Part shown: positions 11,838 through 21,510 of the stretch, one piece after another
Position numbering within the stretch: position 1 is the first letter of the stretch
How the letters are laid out: each line of letters opens with the position of its first letter
NCBI RefSeq assembly: GCF_000715075.1
Contig: NC_134101.1
Coordinates: forward strand, 120,160,616-120,224,615
Direction of reading: 5' to 3'
DNA from: Nicotiana tabacum
Lineage: Eukaryota > Streptophyta > Magnoliopsida > Solanales > Solanaceae
DNA: 64,000 nucleotides
Made by a program: the position numbers and the translations under genes
The notes under the pieces: generated by a model
What the model was told of the DNA's origin: nothing
What the model saw: only the letters and a program-made list of their open reading frames with translations
The model's database searches: none

Positions 11838-12020
11838 GTACTTACGCTATACTATGCACTAAGTATAAGTGTATGAGGTAATACCGTATCGAATATAGCT
11901 TATATATATATATATATAATATATATACTTACGTTATACTATGCACTAACTATAAGTGTATTAGGTAATAGCGTATCGAATAATAGCGTATCGAATACAG
12001 CTTATATATATATATATACT
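9909..12020. repeat. Satellite-like tandem array inside TE4, 24 copies
   Basis: The repeat core is about 55 bp: ACTTACGCTATACTATGCAC, TAAGTATAAGTGTATGAGG and TAATACCGTATCGAATACAG. It is followed by a TA-rich linker of variable length, so units are 75 to 125 bp. I count 24 cores carrying TAATACCGTATCGAATA or a close variant. From about 10960 to 11800 two variants alternate strictly: CTATACTATG with TATGAGG, and CTATATTATG with TACTAGG. This makes dimers of about 160-180 bp. TA linkers extend to more than 60 bp at 10230-10283 and 10665-10703. Confidence 0.95.
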
Positions 12021-12024
12021 TGAC

Positions 12025-12152
12025 ATAGCGACCAACTTTGGTCGCTATTTTGGTCAAACGGTCAGAATATAGCGACCAAAGTTGGTCGCTATTTCTAAAA
12101 ATTCAAAACTGCTTTACCCACCAAAATAGCGACCAACGTTGGTCGCTATTTT
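12025..12152. repeat. TE4 third subterminal repeat cluster, beyond the satellite
   Basis: Three more copies of the GCGACC...GGTCGC palindrome (near 12026, 12069, 12128) follow the satellite. The satellite therefore lies within the left subterminal zone and not next to it. Confidence 0.85.
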
Positions 12153-12815
12153 AATTACATATTTCTCAAAACCGGGATCCCCTCCCATTCTTTCTAAAAA
12201 ATTCCCAAAATCCCTCTTTTCTCTCTCACACTCAAACTCCACCCCCCTTCCAACTCCCACCACCAGGCCCCACCCACGCCACCAACGACCACCGCTCAGC
12301 TGCCGCCGTCGCCGTCGCCTCTGCCGCTGTTGCGTCTCTCCTTCTCCACCTCCTAAAAATTCAAGGTTAGAATTACAAACCTAGGGTTTCAATTAGTGTT
12401 TCAATTGTTTATTGTTTCAACCTAGAATTAGTGTTTCAATTGATTATTTAACATTGTATTTTATAGAAACCTAGGGTTTAGATTGTATTTATCATTATTT
12501 AACATTTTATAGAAATCTAGGGTTTAGGGTATGGGTTGAATATTTAGGCTAGGCTTTATTGAGTATTTCTCCTTCAATATTTTAGTAAGCAATATATACT
12601 AATTTAATGTCAAAGACTTGATTCATAGGTAGATATATATTAGGGTATAAATTGAACTTTTAGTTTAATCTTGATTAGTTTATAGGTAGATATTTAATAT
12701 AGACACATGATAGTATATTTGGATTTTCTCTTAAAGTTCAAGACAATGTTAATGTTTAAGGCCTTAAGCGAATCGTTGCGTGGCTCTTGTTTGAGTACAA
12801 CGAGTCGCCCACTTT
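12153..12815 (+). promoter_or_regulatory. Promoter/leader-like segment of a TE4 gene
   Basis: The C/T-rich text (TCTCTCTCACACTCAAACTC) and GC-rich CCGCCGTCGCCGTCGCCTC stretch near 12300 lead to ...AAAATTCAAGGTTAG near 12356-12370. They are followed by T-rich, intron-like DNA with three CTAGGGTTT(C/A)-type motifs. This resembles the first exon and first intron of a plant gene transcribed to the right. The 81-codon frame at 12139-12384 is low-complexity and begins in the subterminal repeats, so I do not call it a protein. Confidence 0.35.
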
Positions 12816-13405
12816 TAGGATATAAATTGAACTTTTAGTTTAAGTTTAAACTCATAGGATACGAATATAACTTATAGTTTTTTTAGATTTTGTTCTTGTG
12901 AATTGAACTTGTAGGATATAAATTGAACCTTTTAGGATACGAGTTGAATTTTTAGGATATGAATTGAACCTTTTAGGTATGAGTTGAACCTTTAGGATAT
13001 AAATTGAACTTAAACTCGTAGGATATGAATATAACTTTTAGGATATAAATTGAAGCTTTTATATATGAGTTGAACCGTTAGGATATGACTTGAACTATTG
13101 TGGATATAAATTGAACCTTTTAGGATATGAGTTGAATTTTTAGGATATGAATTGAACCTTTTAGGAATGAGTTGAAGCTTTTAGGATATAAATTGAACTT
13201 TTAGTTTAAGTTTAAACTCGTAGGATATGAATATAACTTTTAGGATATAAATTGAAGTTTTTATGTATGAGTTGGACCTTTAGGATATGACTTGAACTTT
13301 TGTGGATATGAATTGAAGCTTTTATGTATGAGTTGAACCTTTAGGATATAAATTGAACCTTTTAGGTATGAGTTGAACCTTTAGGATATGAATTGAAATT
13401 TTGGT
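12816..13405 (+). repeat. Degenerate short tandem repeat in TE4
   Basis: Many copies of an approximately 20-bp unit, TTAGGATATGAATTGAACC, with variants (AAATTGAAC, GAGTTGAAC, GTATGAGTTG). A longer sub-block with TTTAAACTCGTAGGATATG appears near 12846, 13012 and 13211. No coding content. Confidence 0.85.
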
Positions 13406-13474
13406 TTATGTTTTAGAATTTTAGATCGCGGGAGGATTTTGTAGAAGAGGTTGATGACGTTATTAGACATGCAA

Positions 13475-14375
13475 TGGAACTTCCACCAAGAATAACTAAG
13501 ATAAAGTACCTGGCAGAATGTGCCTTTAATTGTTATTCTCATTAGCGACAATGATGATGAGAAGACAATGACATGTGTTTAAAATAGTGATTGTGTAGGT
13601 AGGAATTTAGTATTTCCTAAGTAGATAAAAGAAGAGCTTATAGAGGAATTCTGTACTTCATTTTCCATAAGGAAAAGAAGTTTGATTGAGAGTGACAAGG
13701 TTGATGAAGATGGATGGTTTTCCGTTGGTCGTCGCAGTTCCCATAAAATGGGGATCATAAGACTCTATGATGACAGAGATTATAGGAAGTTTTGTACTCA
13801 ACTTTCTTTCGAGTCTGATCCGTACAAGCTTAATGTGATATTGGTTCGGATTCAGATAATGATTTGACCGACAAAAGTATGGAAATGCTCTTAAAAAGAA
13901 TTAAATGTAAAATATTTTTCAGCTTCCTTCTCGACCAAGAAAAATGTTTTACCTTTAATTCTTTTTAAGAGCATTTCCATACTTTTATCGGTCAAATTAT
14001 TGTCTGAATCTGAAGAAATATCATCCAATATCACATTAAGCTTGTACGGATCAGACTTGGAAGAAAGTTGAGCACAAAACTTCCTATAATCTTTGTCATC
14101 ATAAAGTCTTATGATCCACGTTTTATGGGAACTGCAACGACCAACGGAAAACCATCCGTCTTCATCAACCTTGTCACTCTCAATCAAACTTCTTTTCCTC
14201 ATGGAAAATGAAGTACATAATTCCTCTATAACCTCTTTTATCGACTTAGGAAATGTTAAATCCTACCTACACCGTCACTTTTTGAAACACATGTCGTTGC
14301 CTTCTTATTATCATTATAGCTAATGAGATAAACAATTGATCAAAGACACACTCCGTCATGTACCGTATCCAAGTT
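13475..14375. repeat. Large inverted repeat (about 440-bp arms, about 20-nt loop) in TE4
   Basis: The left arm 13475-13922 is repeated in inverted orientation at about 13935-14375. The centre reads TTTTT-CAGCTTCCTTCTCGACC-AAGAAAAA. Both arms encode the same peptide with small differences: SLIESDKVDEDGWFSVGR, then RLYDD(R/K)DYRKFC and SDPYKLNVIL, on the plus strand at 13682-13867 and on the minus strand at 14202-13891. The outer 110 bp of the arms are more diverged. A transcript across it would fold into a long double-stranded RNA. Confidence 0.9.
13891..14202 (-). pseudogene. Unidentified acidic ORF fragment in the TE4 inverted repeat
   Basis: A 103-codon minus-strand frame has a basic start (MRKRSLIESDK), a core with W, G and RLYDDKDYRKFC, and an acidic serine/aspartate stretch (ISSDSDNNLTDKS). 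It ends in a lysine-rich part that runs through the loop into the opposite arm. The plus-strand arm holds a shorter version (13682-13867) that frameshifts after VIL. I do not recognise the family. Its position in a CACTA element makes a fragment of an element-encoded protein the simplest reading. Confidence 0.35.
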
Positions 14376-14446
14376 ATTCTCTGTATCAAAGTTCATCTCG
14401 AGTAATAGTACCACGAGGATAATCACCAAAGCCACCAAACAACTTT

Positions 14447-14782
14447 ATGATGCCAATGAAGCAAGATGAGCTATTCAATGAAACTCGTATTATAAAGAAG
14501 AAGAAAGAGACTAATTCAGAAAGGAGGGTCGAGCCTCGACTACATACATGTAAGTTTTTTACTTTTCATTAAATATTTTGATTTGCTTTTATATAAATTT
14601 TGAAATTCTAATTCAATATAATTTTTCATATAGGTTCAATTCGCTTCACATCTGACGTGGTGGAATTCATACGCAGTCAACCACCTAATGAGCCGAGCGA
14701 GGCAATCCAACTTGCAGACGAGGATGATGAAAGAACAATCCTTCAGTACTTTATATACTATTGTGTTAGTTCTATTGTGTAA
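14447..14782 (+). pseudogene. Two-exon coding remnant in TE4
   Basis: From ATG at about 14452 the frame reads MKQDELFNETRII-KKKKE..RRVEPRLHT to a consensus donor GTAAG at about 14551. An AT-rich 80-bp intron ends ...TTTCATATAG at about 14632. Splicing keeps frame into SIRFTSDVVEFIRSQPPN, then EPSEAIQLADEDDERT and LQYFIYYCV, ending at a TAA near 14780. The frame-preserving GT-AG intron argues for a real former gene end, probably of the element's own protein. The family is not recognised. The 5' exons are missing or rearranged (the inverted repeat lies just upstream). Confidence 0.45.
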
Positions 14783-15059
14783 GAACTAATTTACATTGTG
14801 TTAGTTCTATTGTGTTAGAACTAATTTACATACCAATTTACTATTGTGTTAGTTCTCTTTAGTTCGAATGAGCTTGTAATAAGCGTTAACTTAGTTTTGT
14901 TAGCTTAATGTGTTAGTTCTATTGAACTTTATTCTTTGTTGCTTTTAATTGCTTTTTATTGTTGTTGTTGTTGGCATAAATGCATATTTAGGAAATTGGT
15001 ATGGCTCGCAGGTGGTGTAGCTGCAAAAACAGGCAGTTTCTGCCAAAATAATACACAGA
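14783..15059. other. TE4 AT-rich spacer with short direct repeats
   Basis: TATTGTGTTAGTTCTATTGTG occurs in two or three successive copies (14757-14850), followed by GTTGTTGTTG. No gene or RNA is seen. Confidence 0.6.
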
Positions 15060-15671
15060 AAAGCGACCAAAGTTGGTCTCTATTTGGTCGCTTTTCATGT
15101 TAAAAAAATAATTTTCTGGAGAATAGCGACCAACTTTGGTCGCTATTTACCCAGATTTCTACAAAAAGCGACCAAACTTGGTCGCTATTTCATTAAAAAA
15201 AATAAAATTTCTGGTGATATAGCGACCAAAGTTGGTCGCTAATATTTAAAAAATAAATTAAATCCATGTATTTAGGGACCAAAGTTGGTCGCTAGTTTAA
15301 TAAAATAAATAAATAATTGAATACAAAAGCGACCAAAATTGGTCTCTAGTTTCCAGATTTTAAAATATAATATTTGGTTTAGAGACCAAAGTTGGTCGCT
15401 TTTTAGTGATTAATAATAAATAAATAAATAATATATTTTTTATTTAGAGACCAACTTTGGTCGCCAAATTTATATTATTAAATTAATAAAGCGACCAAAG
15501 TTGGTCTCTTTAGTCAATATCCGGAAAAAATGGGTCCATTTAGCTTAGAGACCAAAGTTGGTCGCTAATTAGCGACCAACTTTGGTCCCTAAATAAAAAG
15601 GACCATCAATATAGCTACCAGACACTTTTGGTCGCTATTTAGCCAAAAAGCGACCAAATCTCTTTTTCCCA
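15060..15671. repeat. TE4 right subterminal repeat cluster
   Basis: About a dozen copies of the GCGACCAAAGTTGGTCGC motif and GAGACC variants (15061, 15126, 15167, 15219, 15274, 15328, 15379, 15446, 15489, 15545, 15568, 15615) run up to the right terminal repeat. Confidence 0.9.
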
Positions 15672-15685
15672 GAATTCTAGTAGTG
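15672..15685 (-). repeat. TE4 right terminal inverted repeat
   Basis: GAATTCTAGTAGTG ends the element. The next base resumes TE3 LTR sequence (AATTCAGCAATGG). Confidence 0.9.
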
Positions 15686-17430
15686 AATTCAGCAATGGCT
15701 TTCCTACTCTTTTAGTTCAATCAACCAAATAGCCCAGTGAAATACATTATTGTCCAGCATATCAAAGTAATATAATTTTGGCCTATTTACTATTCAAACT
15801 TAGCACCGCCTCTAGGTTGTTATTAGGAACCAAGGACAGAATGATCTTATATCATAAGAAACACAATGAACTCTTAAACAAATTCATCATCAAACATGAC
15901 ATGGCCTCAATGGTCTTTGTATAATATGTGTGACAAGAAATGTACGTAGTCTTCAAAAAGTTCAACTAAGAGAGAGATCCACACAGCATTGTTAACATTT
16001 CCAATAGAATCCTTATTACCTCATGCAGTCATACTCATACAAATCACTAGTTTTAATGGCGGCATCCACATTCATGAGAGGCTCCAAATAAACAAAATAA
16101 TCCACAAAATATAGCTATGAACTACTAGCTCAAACAATCCATACACAAGTAATAAAAAACTGCCAAAATTAACTAATACATGATGTCGAACTAAAATAGT
16201 AATGAAGAGAAGATAGAATGGAGCTTTTGCAGCCAAAATTCGAAATAAGCCTTTGAATACAACCTGAAGCAAAATCGAACAAAGAACCCGAACAAGACAT
16301 GCGACAGGAGCACTCGCGCGGCTATCTCGACGACCTCGAAGCTCGCTGGAAACCTCGAACTAAACTAGAAAAATGAAACCAACGAACTATATGATAGTAG
16401 CGGGTGATTTGGAGTTGTTTCGGGAGGTTTCTCGGCGAAAATGGCAGCCATTCGAGCTATTGTTCTATGCGAACATGAGGCTGTTTTCTTGTGTTTTCAG
16501 CTACTTGTGGTGGAGTTACGGCTGAAAACGACAACTAGCTAGGAGCTGGGTTCAGCGGCAAGAATGGAGTTGACGCCAACAACTCATTTCGGGTTGTTGT
16601 GATGAAAGCGGGGTCCGTTTTTGTGTGATGGAGAAGACAGATCCGATCAGGATCTGCGGCGGATCTAATGAAGAAGCAGCAGCAGCTCCAAGTTCTTTGG
16701 AAGAAGAAGGAGCTCAACCCTTTTTTGGTCCAAGCCGTGAAGAAGATGACGCTGGGGGGAGCTGGTCGTCTGGTTGAGGAAGACGACGTGGGGGGCGTGT
16801 TCTGCGTGTGTTTATGGCGGGAGATGAAGGATGAAGAAGATGAAGGTTAGGGCAACGACTGCTTCTCCATTATCTTAGGTCTTTTAGGTCTTGGGTCTTT
16901 TGGTTGGAGAAGAAGCTTCAGAAAACGGCAAAAAAAAAAAAAAATCTACTTTTTTTTAGGGTGTAGGTACTATTATATAGGAGTAGGAATTAGGTTAGGA
17001 GTATGGGCGTAGGAATTATGGGTTTGAGAATTATGGGTTAGGTCCAAAATTAAACCTAAAAATGGGTTGGTCGAGCCCCAAGTTTTATCCTCTCCCTGCG
17101 AACGAGATTAAAATACGACCTCATTTATTAATTAGTCCTACTTAAATAGAATAGCTATTAAAATAAGACTGACCGTTAAAATAAAATTATTTTTGGTATT
17201 TTTTAATATTAAAAATGACTACAAAACATTAATGAACCTATTTTTGTATTTTTTTAAAAAAATTTATGAAAGATCCATACTAAAATATTTTTTGTAATTT
17301 TCATTTTTCTTGTAATAAAATAAAGTAAAAGAGTCAAAATGAGTTGAAATAGCTATATTAGGCCTTAATTAAATATTTACGTGCTAAAATATAAAAAATC
17401 TTGGGGAGGGTCAAAAATTACATGTCTACA
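15686..17430 (-). repeat. TE3 3' LTR, part 2
   Basis: It resumes AATTCAGCAATGGC and matches 27021 to 28553. It retains about 220 bp (roughly 16729-16950, GAAGAAGATGACGCTGGGG and following) absent from the sister LTR. Two open frames (16668-16850 +, 16535-16717 -) overlap each other here and have no recognisable domain. It ends CATGTCTACA. Confidence 0.9.
16971..16980 (-). promoter_or_regulatory. TATA-like box in TE3 LTR (3' copy)
   Basis: The minus strand reads CTATATAATA. It is conserved at 28094-28103 in the 5' LTR, where it is followed on the minus strand by a leader. Probable U3 promoter; inference. Confidence 0.4.
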
Positions 17431-17448
17431 GCTGCCCCTCTTTGACTG
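17431..17448 (-). other. TE3 polypurine tract
   Basis: The minus strand reads AGTCAAAGAGGGGCAGC directly before the LTR start TGTAGACATG. Reverse transcription would start plus-strand DNA here. Confidence 0.75.
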
Positions 17449-18372
17449 AAAATACGAAGTATATTCAGACAAAGAATGACTAGACAGGTTTTTTGACCCG
17501 ACCCTTATTTGGGAGAGACTAAAACTAAGAAAAAAAGGGAATGTGACCGAGCCCTGGTATCTGAGCTGCCTACATATCCTTGGCTATAAAGGAATCAGGT
17601 CACGTGTAGTTCAGAGGTGAGTGAGATGATGGAGTATACCGAGGTGGAGAGCCGGTCGAGGTGCCGTTCCGCCGAGGTTCCGATCCGCGGTCCTGTTATT
17701 ACATCAAAATCAAAAATTAAAAAGACTAACTAAGTCTGTCAACTATGAGTTACAAGATTCCTATCTATAAGTCTTCTGAAGCTTGATCTTGAGTCTTGAG
17801 TGGTTCTTCATGCAGACTTTAGATTTGAACCTTGACGCTTGCTAGTTGTAGGTGCTAGTTCATCCTTCTTCAGCTTTTCGGATCAAGACCAGGTATGCAA
17901 TGCTTGTGACCTCGGCCATGTCTTGAGCAACCCATATCTTTCATCAACTTTTGCATTTGGATTCAGTTCTTGCCTTTTTTTTCTTTTCTTTATTGTGACT
18001 AACTTCTGTTGATCACCTCGGACTGTTGACTCGCATTCTTTCCGCGAGCCTCTTTTGTTGCTCACTTGAGTTGCATTCTGAAGCTTTTCCTTTTCTCCAG
18101 GTGGACGCCTGATTGCCGAACTGGAATTATAATCTGAGACTACTATGAAGCTGTGATTTCACTATTGCTGCTGCTGCTACTACTGCTTACTAAACCCCTT
18201 ATTACACCATGATAAAATAAAAGAAGCTAGATTAAACTATGATCTATGAATTACAAGAAATCCTATCTATATCCTAAACTTGATCTTGCAGCTCTTGTTG
18301 CCATGTTGACTTGTATTTTCCCGGTGGAATTCCTTTGTTGTCGACTTGAATTGTAATCTGAGATGTTTTCCC
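17449..18372 (-). other. TE3 3' internal non-coding region
   Basis: No protein domain in either strand. It includes one copy of the dispersed GCCTAC.TATC motif (17541-17612) and an isolated, diverged copy (18092-18130) of the 48-bp repeat that becomes tandem at 18373. Confidence 0.7.
17541..17612. repeat. Dispersed 55-70 bp motif of TE3, copy 1
   Basis: Pattern GACCGAGCCC..., GCTGCCTACATATCC, GGAATCAGGTC, CGTGTAGTTC. The same order of blocks recurs at 20911-20963, 24227-24297 and 25380-25450. Confidence 0.8.
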
Positions 18373-18880
18373 TTTCTCCAGGTGAACGCCTGATTGCTGA
18401 AACTTGAATGTATTCCCTTGTTCTCCAGGTGGGCTCCTGATTGCTGAACTTGAAATGTATTCCCTTGTTCTCCAGGTGGGTGCCTAATTGCCGAAACTTG
18501 AACTCTATTCCCTTGTTCTCCAGGTGGGCGCCTGATTGCCAAAACTTGAACTGCATTTCCTTGTTCTCTATTTGGGTGCTTGATTGCCAAAACTTGAAAG
18601 TGTATTCCCTTGTTCTCCAGGTGGGCGCCTGATTGCCAAAAACTTGAACTGTATTCCCTTGTTCTCCAGGTGGGCTCCTGATTGCCGAAACTTGAACTGT
18701 ATTCCCTTGTTCTCCAGGTGGGCGCCTGATTGCCAAAACTTGAACTGTATTCCCTTGTTCTCCAGGTGGGCGCCTGATTGCCGAACTTGAACTGTATTCC
18801 CTTGTTCTCCAGGTGGGCGCCTGATTGCCAAAATTTGAACTGCATTCCCTTGTTCTTCAGGTGGGCGACCGATGTCATTA
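18373..18880. repeat. 48-bp tandem array in TE3, eleven copies
   Basis: The unit is TTCTCCAGGTGGGCGCCTGA, TTGCCGAAACTTGAACTGTA and TTCCCTTG. Unit starts are at 18373, 18421, 18468, 18516, 18564, 18613, 18662, 18710, 18758, 18805 and 18853, spaced 47-49 bp. Because 48 is 16 codons and the unit lacks stops on the minus strand, long minus-strand frames appear in all three registers (18263-18736, 18267-18878, 18568-18951). The 47- and 49-bp units shift register, so a fixed protein is unlikely. Confidence 0.95.
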
Positions 18881-18989
18881 AAACAAATGAAATTTTCTGC
18901 CCCAGTTTGCACTAGGAAGATTTGTGAGTTGTTAGCAATATTATAAACCACTTATACTATTGATGCAATGATGAGAGTAAACTAATGAC

Positions 18990-19507
18990 TAGACCAGGAT
19001 GTGCGTCTCCTATGAGTAAAACCAAAAACTTTGGCTAGCAAATGCGTCTGCTAAAAATAAAACCTGAATGAACCTAACTAGGAAGTGCGTCTCCTAGGGG
19101 TGAAACCTGAATGAACCAAACTAGGAAGTGCGTCTCCTATGAATGAACTCTCAATTTAGGAAGTGCGTTTCCTAAAAGAATAACTTGAAAGGTCTTGATT
19201 AGGAAGTGCGTCTCCTACATATAACTTCAATGAACTAGACTAGGAAGTGGGTCTCCTGGGGGAAAATCTCAATTTAGGAAGTGCGTCTCCTAAAGCAAAA
19301 TATAACCCAAAAGACCCAGATTAGGAAGTGCGTCTCCTAGGGGTGAAACATCAGTGAGTCAAACTAGGAAGTGCGTCTCCTAGGAATGAACTTAAATGAA
19401 CCAAATAAGAAGTGCATCTCCTAGTGGTAAAATCTCAATTTAGGAAGTGCATCTCCTAAAGAAAAAATATAACCCGAAAACCTAGACTAGGAAATGCTTT
19501 TCCTAGT
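18990..19507. repeat. Hairpin-repeat array in TE3, thirteen copies
   Basis: The core TAGGAAGTGCGTCTCCTA (stem TAGGA/TCCTA, 8-nt loop) occurs about every 35-50 bp, near 18993, 19035, 19078, 19121, 19155, 19199, 19240, 19273, 19321, 19365, 19407, 19441 and 19487. Spacers are A-rich (TGAAACCTGAATGAACC type). The copy at 19035 reads TAGCAAATGCGTCTGCTA, where both stem strands changed together. The copies at 19155 and 19487 have longer stems (TAGGAA/TTCCTA and TAGGAAA/TTTCCTA). Function unknown. Confidence 0.9.
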
Positions 19508-19654
19508 AGTGATGTGTGATCTTCTCAATAGCCTTTGCGTAAGCAGAATTGGGGCATTACACCTGAAAATTTCAACCTTCCAAGCTTTGATATGAACATA
19601 GCTTCCGTCCCTATTTCAGACAAAGAAAACTTGTGAGTTTAAACATGGTGGTTG

Positions 19655-20190
19655 GTTTGTGGCCTTGACTTTGCGGCGATTGCTCCTTCACTTACCATGA
19701 TAACTTTGATTTCACCTTGAAAGACATTGCTTGCTTATTGACTAACCAATTTCTCTATCACCCTTATCACAGAAAATACCTCTTCTCCGTTAGACCCAAT
19801 ACCCTCTATCTGTTGCATTGCTCATGAACTGACATTTACCAAACCTTTGTGTTTCATATGAATCCCAAAGCACGCCAATTGCCACCCACTCAGTGCGTAT
19901 GTTGTTCTTTCTTGACTTAAACCACTGGCCTTGGCCTTGAGGCCTTTTACTCATTCACTTGCCATGATAACTTTGATTTCCGCTTGGAAGACCTTGCTTG
20001 TCTTTGGTTAACCACTTTCTCTGTCAACCTCATCACAGAGAATACCTTTGATCCGTTCACCCAACATCCTCTATCTGTTGCATTGTTCATGAATTGATAT
20101 ATACCAAACCTTTGTATTTCGCATAAATCCCAAAGCATGTTGACTGTTAACAACTCAGTGCGCACGTTGTTCTTTCTTGACTTATGTCAC
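19655..20190. repeat. 266-bp tandem duplication in TE3
   Basis: 19655-19922 and 19923-20190 share CATGATAACTTTGATTTC, CCTCTATCTGTTGCATTG, ACCAAACCTTTGT and GTTGTTCTTTCTTGACTTA at an offset of 265-267 bp, with roughly 15% differences by eye. No coding signal. Confidence 0.9.
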
Positions 20191-21306
20191 TTTGATGTGC
20201 TAGCCAAATTCCGTTTTGTACAATTGGAAAGTTGGTAGAAAATTTTGAAGTCATTTCTCACTTGTTCTAACCAAATAGACTTAAGAAGGGTAAGTAAACA
20301 AAACAAAAGGAACAGAGTAAGGACAATGGAAAGAGATGATTCCTAACAAGAAAACTGAACACTTATCAGATGTAGATACCAACTCTAATGACCGTGACAT
20401 GCACCTTTGGATTAAATGGCCTAATCTGCCAAGCAAGTCCGATGTTCAACCCTTATTGTACCTCTTCGCCGTGAAACTGGGCTTCAATGCTCCGATTTTC
20501 CAATCTGATTCATGATCCTTACTCGACTTGTAGTGCCCGAAGGGTTTTCACCATCAAGCCTCTCTCATTTTGTTCTTTCTCTCAACTTAATGTCGCCTTA
20601 TGATGCCTGTGAAGGTTTTTACCGATAAGACTCTCATTTTTGTTTTCCTTGTGTAGAACAGAGTGTTGCCCCTGATATGAATCATACCTCTAACTCGCTT
20701 GCCTTGGCCCTACATAAAGATTAATCGGAAGGTCTTTCTTTGGACCGTAATGTGGGCTTTTGGATGGAGTTAGAAAGAAAGGGTATCATAAAGGCTCAAA
20801 AACAGCTTAAAAGGGCTCAAATTTACAACTTTTGGAATCAGATCTCTTACGACAACTACAACTTTTGCCCCAGTTTCTTTGCTTGGGGACTTTTGAATTT
20901 TTATTTTGATGGGACCGAACCTTGAGGCTGCCTATGTATCCTTAAAAGGAATCAGATCGAACGTTGTTCATGGAAACTTTTGTTTTTGTTTTTCCTTTTT
21001 GTTCTGTTTTCTCTTCCTTTTTTTCTTTTCTTTTTCCTCTCTTTTTTCATTTTCTTTTCTTTTCTTTACTCTTTTTCCATTTTTCCTTCTCTTTTTCTCT
21101 TTTTTTTCTCTTTTCTCTCCCTTCTTCTGTATCACATTTCTAAACTCTGCTTCTAATTCCAAAAGAGGGATGTGAAAGAAAATAAATAAGGCTCAAAGGG
21201 GTGATAAAGGATAAAGTGTTTTTAGATAGCAGAATAAAATGTCTTCGTCATTCCTATCTTCAAAGCATGCCAAACACAAACAACACAATTAAACAAACCA
21301 AAGAAA
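20191..21306 (-). other. TE3 non-coding region with a polypyrimidine tract
   Basis: No domain is visible. The second copy of the dispersed motif is at 20911-20963 (GAGGCTGCCTATGTATCC, GGAATCAGATC). It is followed by about 150 bp of almost pure T/C at 20978-21130 (purines on the minus, sense strand). Open frames over that tract are composition artefacts. Confidence 0.7.
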
Positions 21307-21510
21307 TCATACATAATATCTTTTGACTTCATCAGAATTGATAGCTATATCTACATATTTGCCTTCTATATCTGTTAAATACGAAGCACCATTGGACAAC
21401 ACTCTCATTACGATGAATGGCCCCTGCCAATTTGGGGCAAACTTGCCTTTAGCTTCAACCTGATGCGGCAGGATGCGTTTTAATAGTATTTCTTTTGTTC
21501 TATCTGCCCC
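21307..21510 (-). pseudogene. TE3 integrase C-terminal end, the only pol part left
   Basis: The minus strand reads ILPHQVEAKGKFAPNWQGPF, then IVMRVLSNGASYLTDIEGKY and VDIAINSDEVKRYYV, ending at a TGA at 21307-21309. The G(K)F.PNW.GPF core is the GPY/F-type module at the end of Ty3/gypsy integrases. It lies 0.6 kb downstream of gag on the same strand, so about 3-4 kb of pol (protease to integrase core) must have been deleted in this copy or its parent. Frames upstream of 21510 are shifted. Confidence 0.8.

Larger units (their letters stand above)
9123..15685. mobile_element. TE4: non-autonomous CACTA (En/Spm-type) DNA transposon
   Basis: It has a 14-bp perfect terminal inverted repeat CACTACTAGAATTC (9123-9136 and, inverted, 15672-15685). 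Both ends carry many copies of a 20-bp near-palindrome around GCGACCAAAGTTGGTCGC, the subterminal repeat arrangement characteristic of CACTA elements. Also CCAAAAAGCGACCAAAT occurs in direct orientation next to both termini. The interior has a satellite array, a promoter/leader-like stretch, a degenerate short repeat, a large inverted repeat and a two-exon coding remnant, but no full TNP2-type transposase. No matching 3-bp target duplication is seen (TAC before, AAT after). Confidence 0.85.

Noticed and set aside
14551..14632. The intron-like sequence as a sign of an intact host gene
   Set aside because: No upstream exon is intact and the surrounding DNA is a CACTA element. I kept it only as a remnant.
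16535..16850. Small host gene with opposing 60-codon frames
   Set aside because: It lies in a TE3 LTR and is repeated with changes at 27870-28058; no domain.
18990..19507. CRISPR-like array (short palindromic repeats with spacers)
   Set aside because: Spacers are similar to each other, the context is a plant retrotransposon and there are no cas genes.
20906..21175. 89-codon Phe/Leu/Ser-rich frame resembling a membrane protein
   Set aside because: It is the translation of a polypyrimidine tract; the reverse frame is equally open as Lys/Glu.
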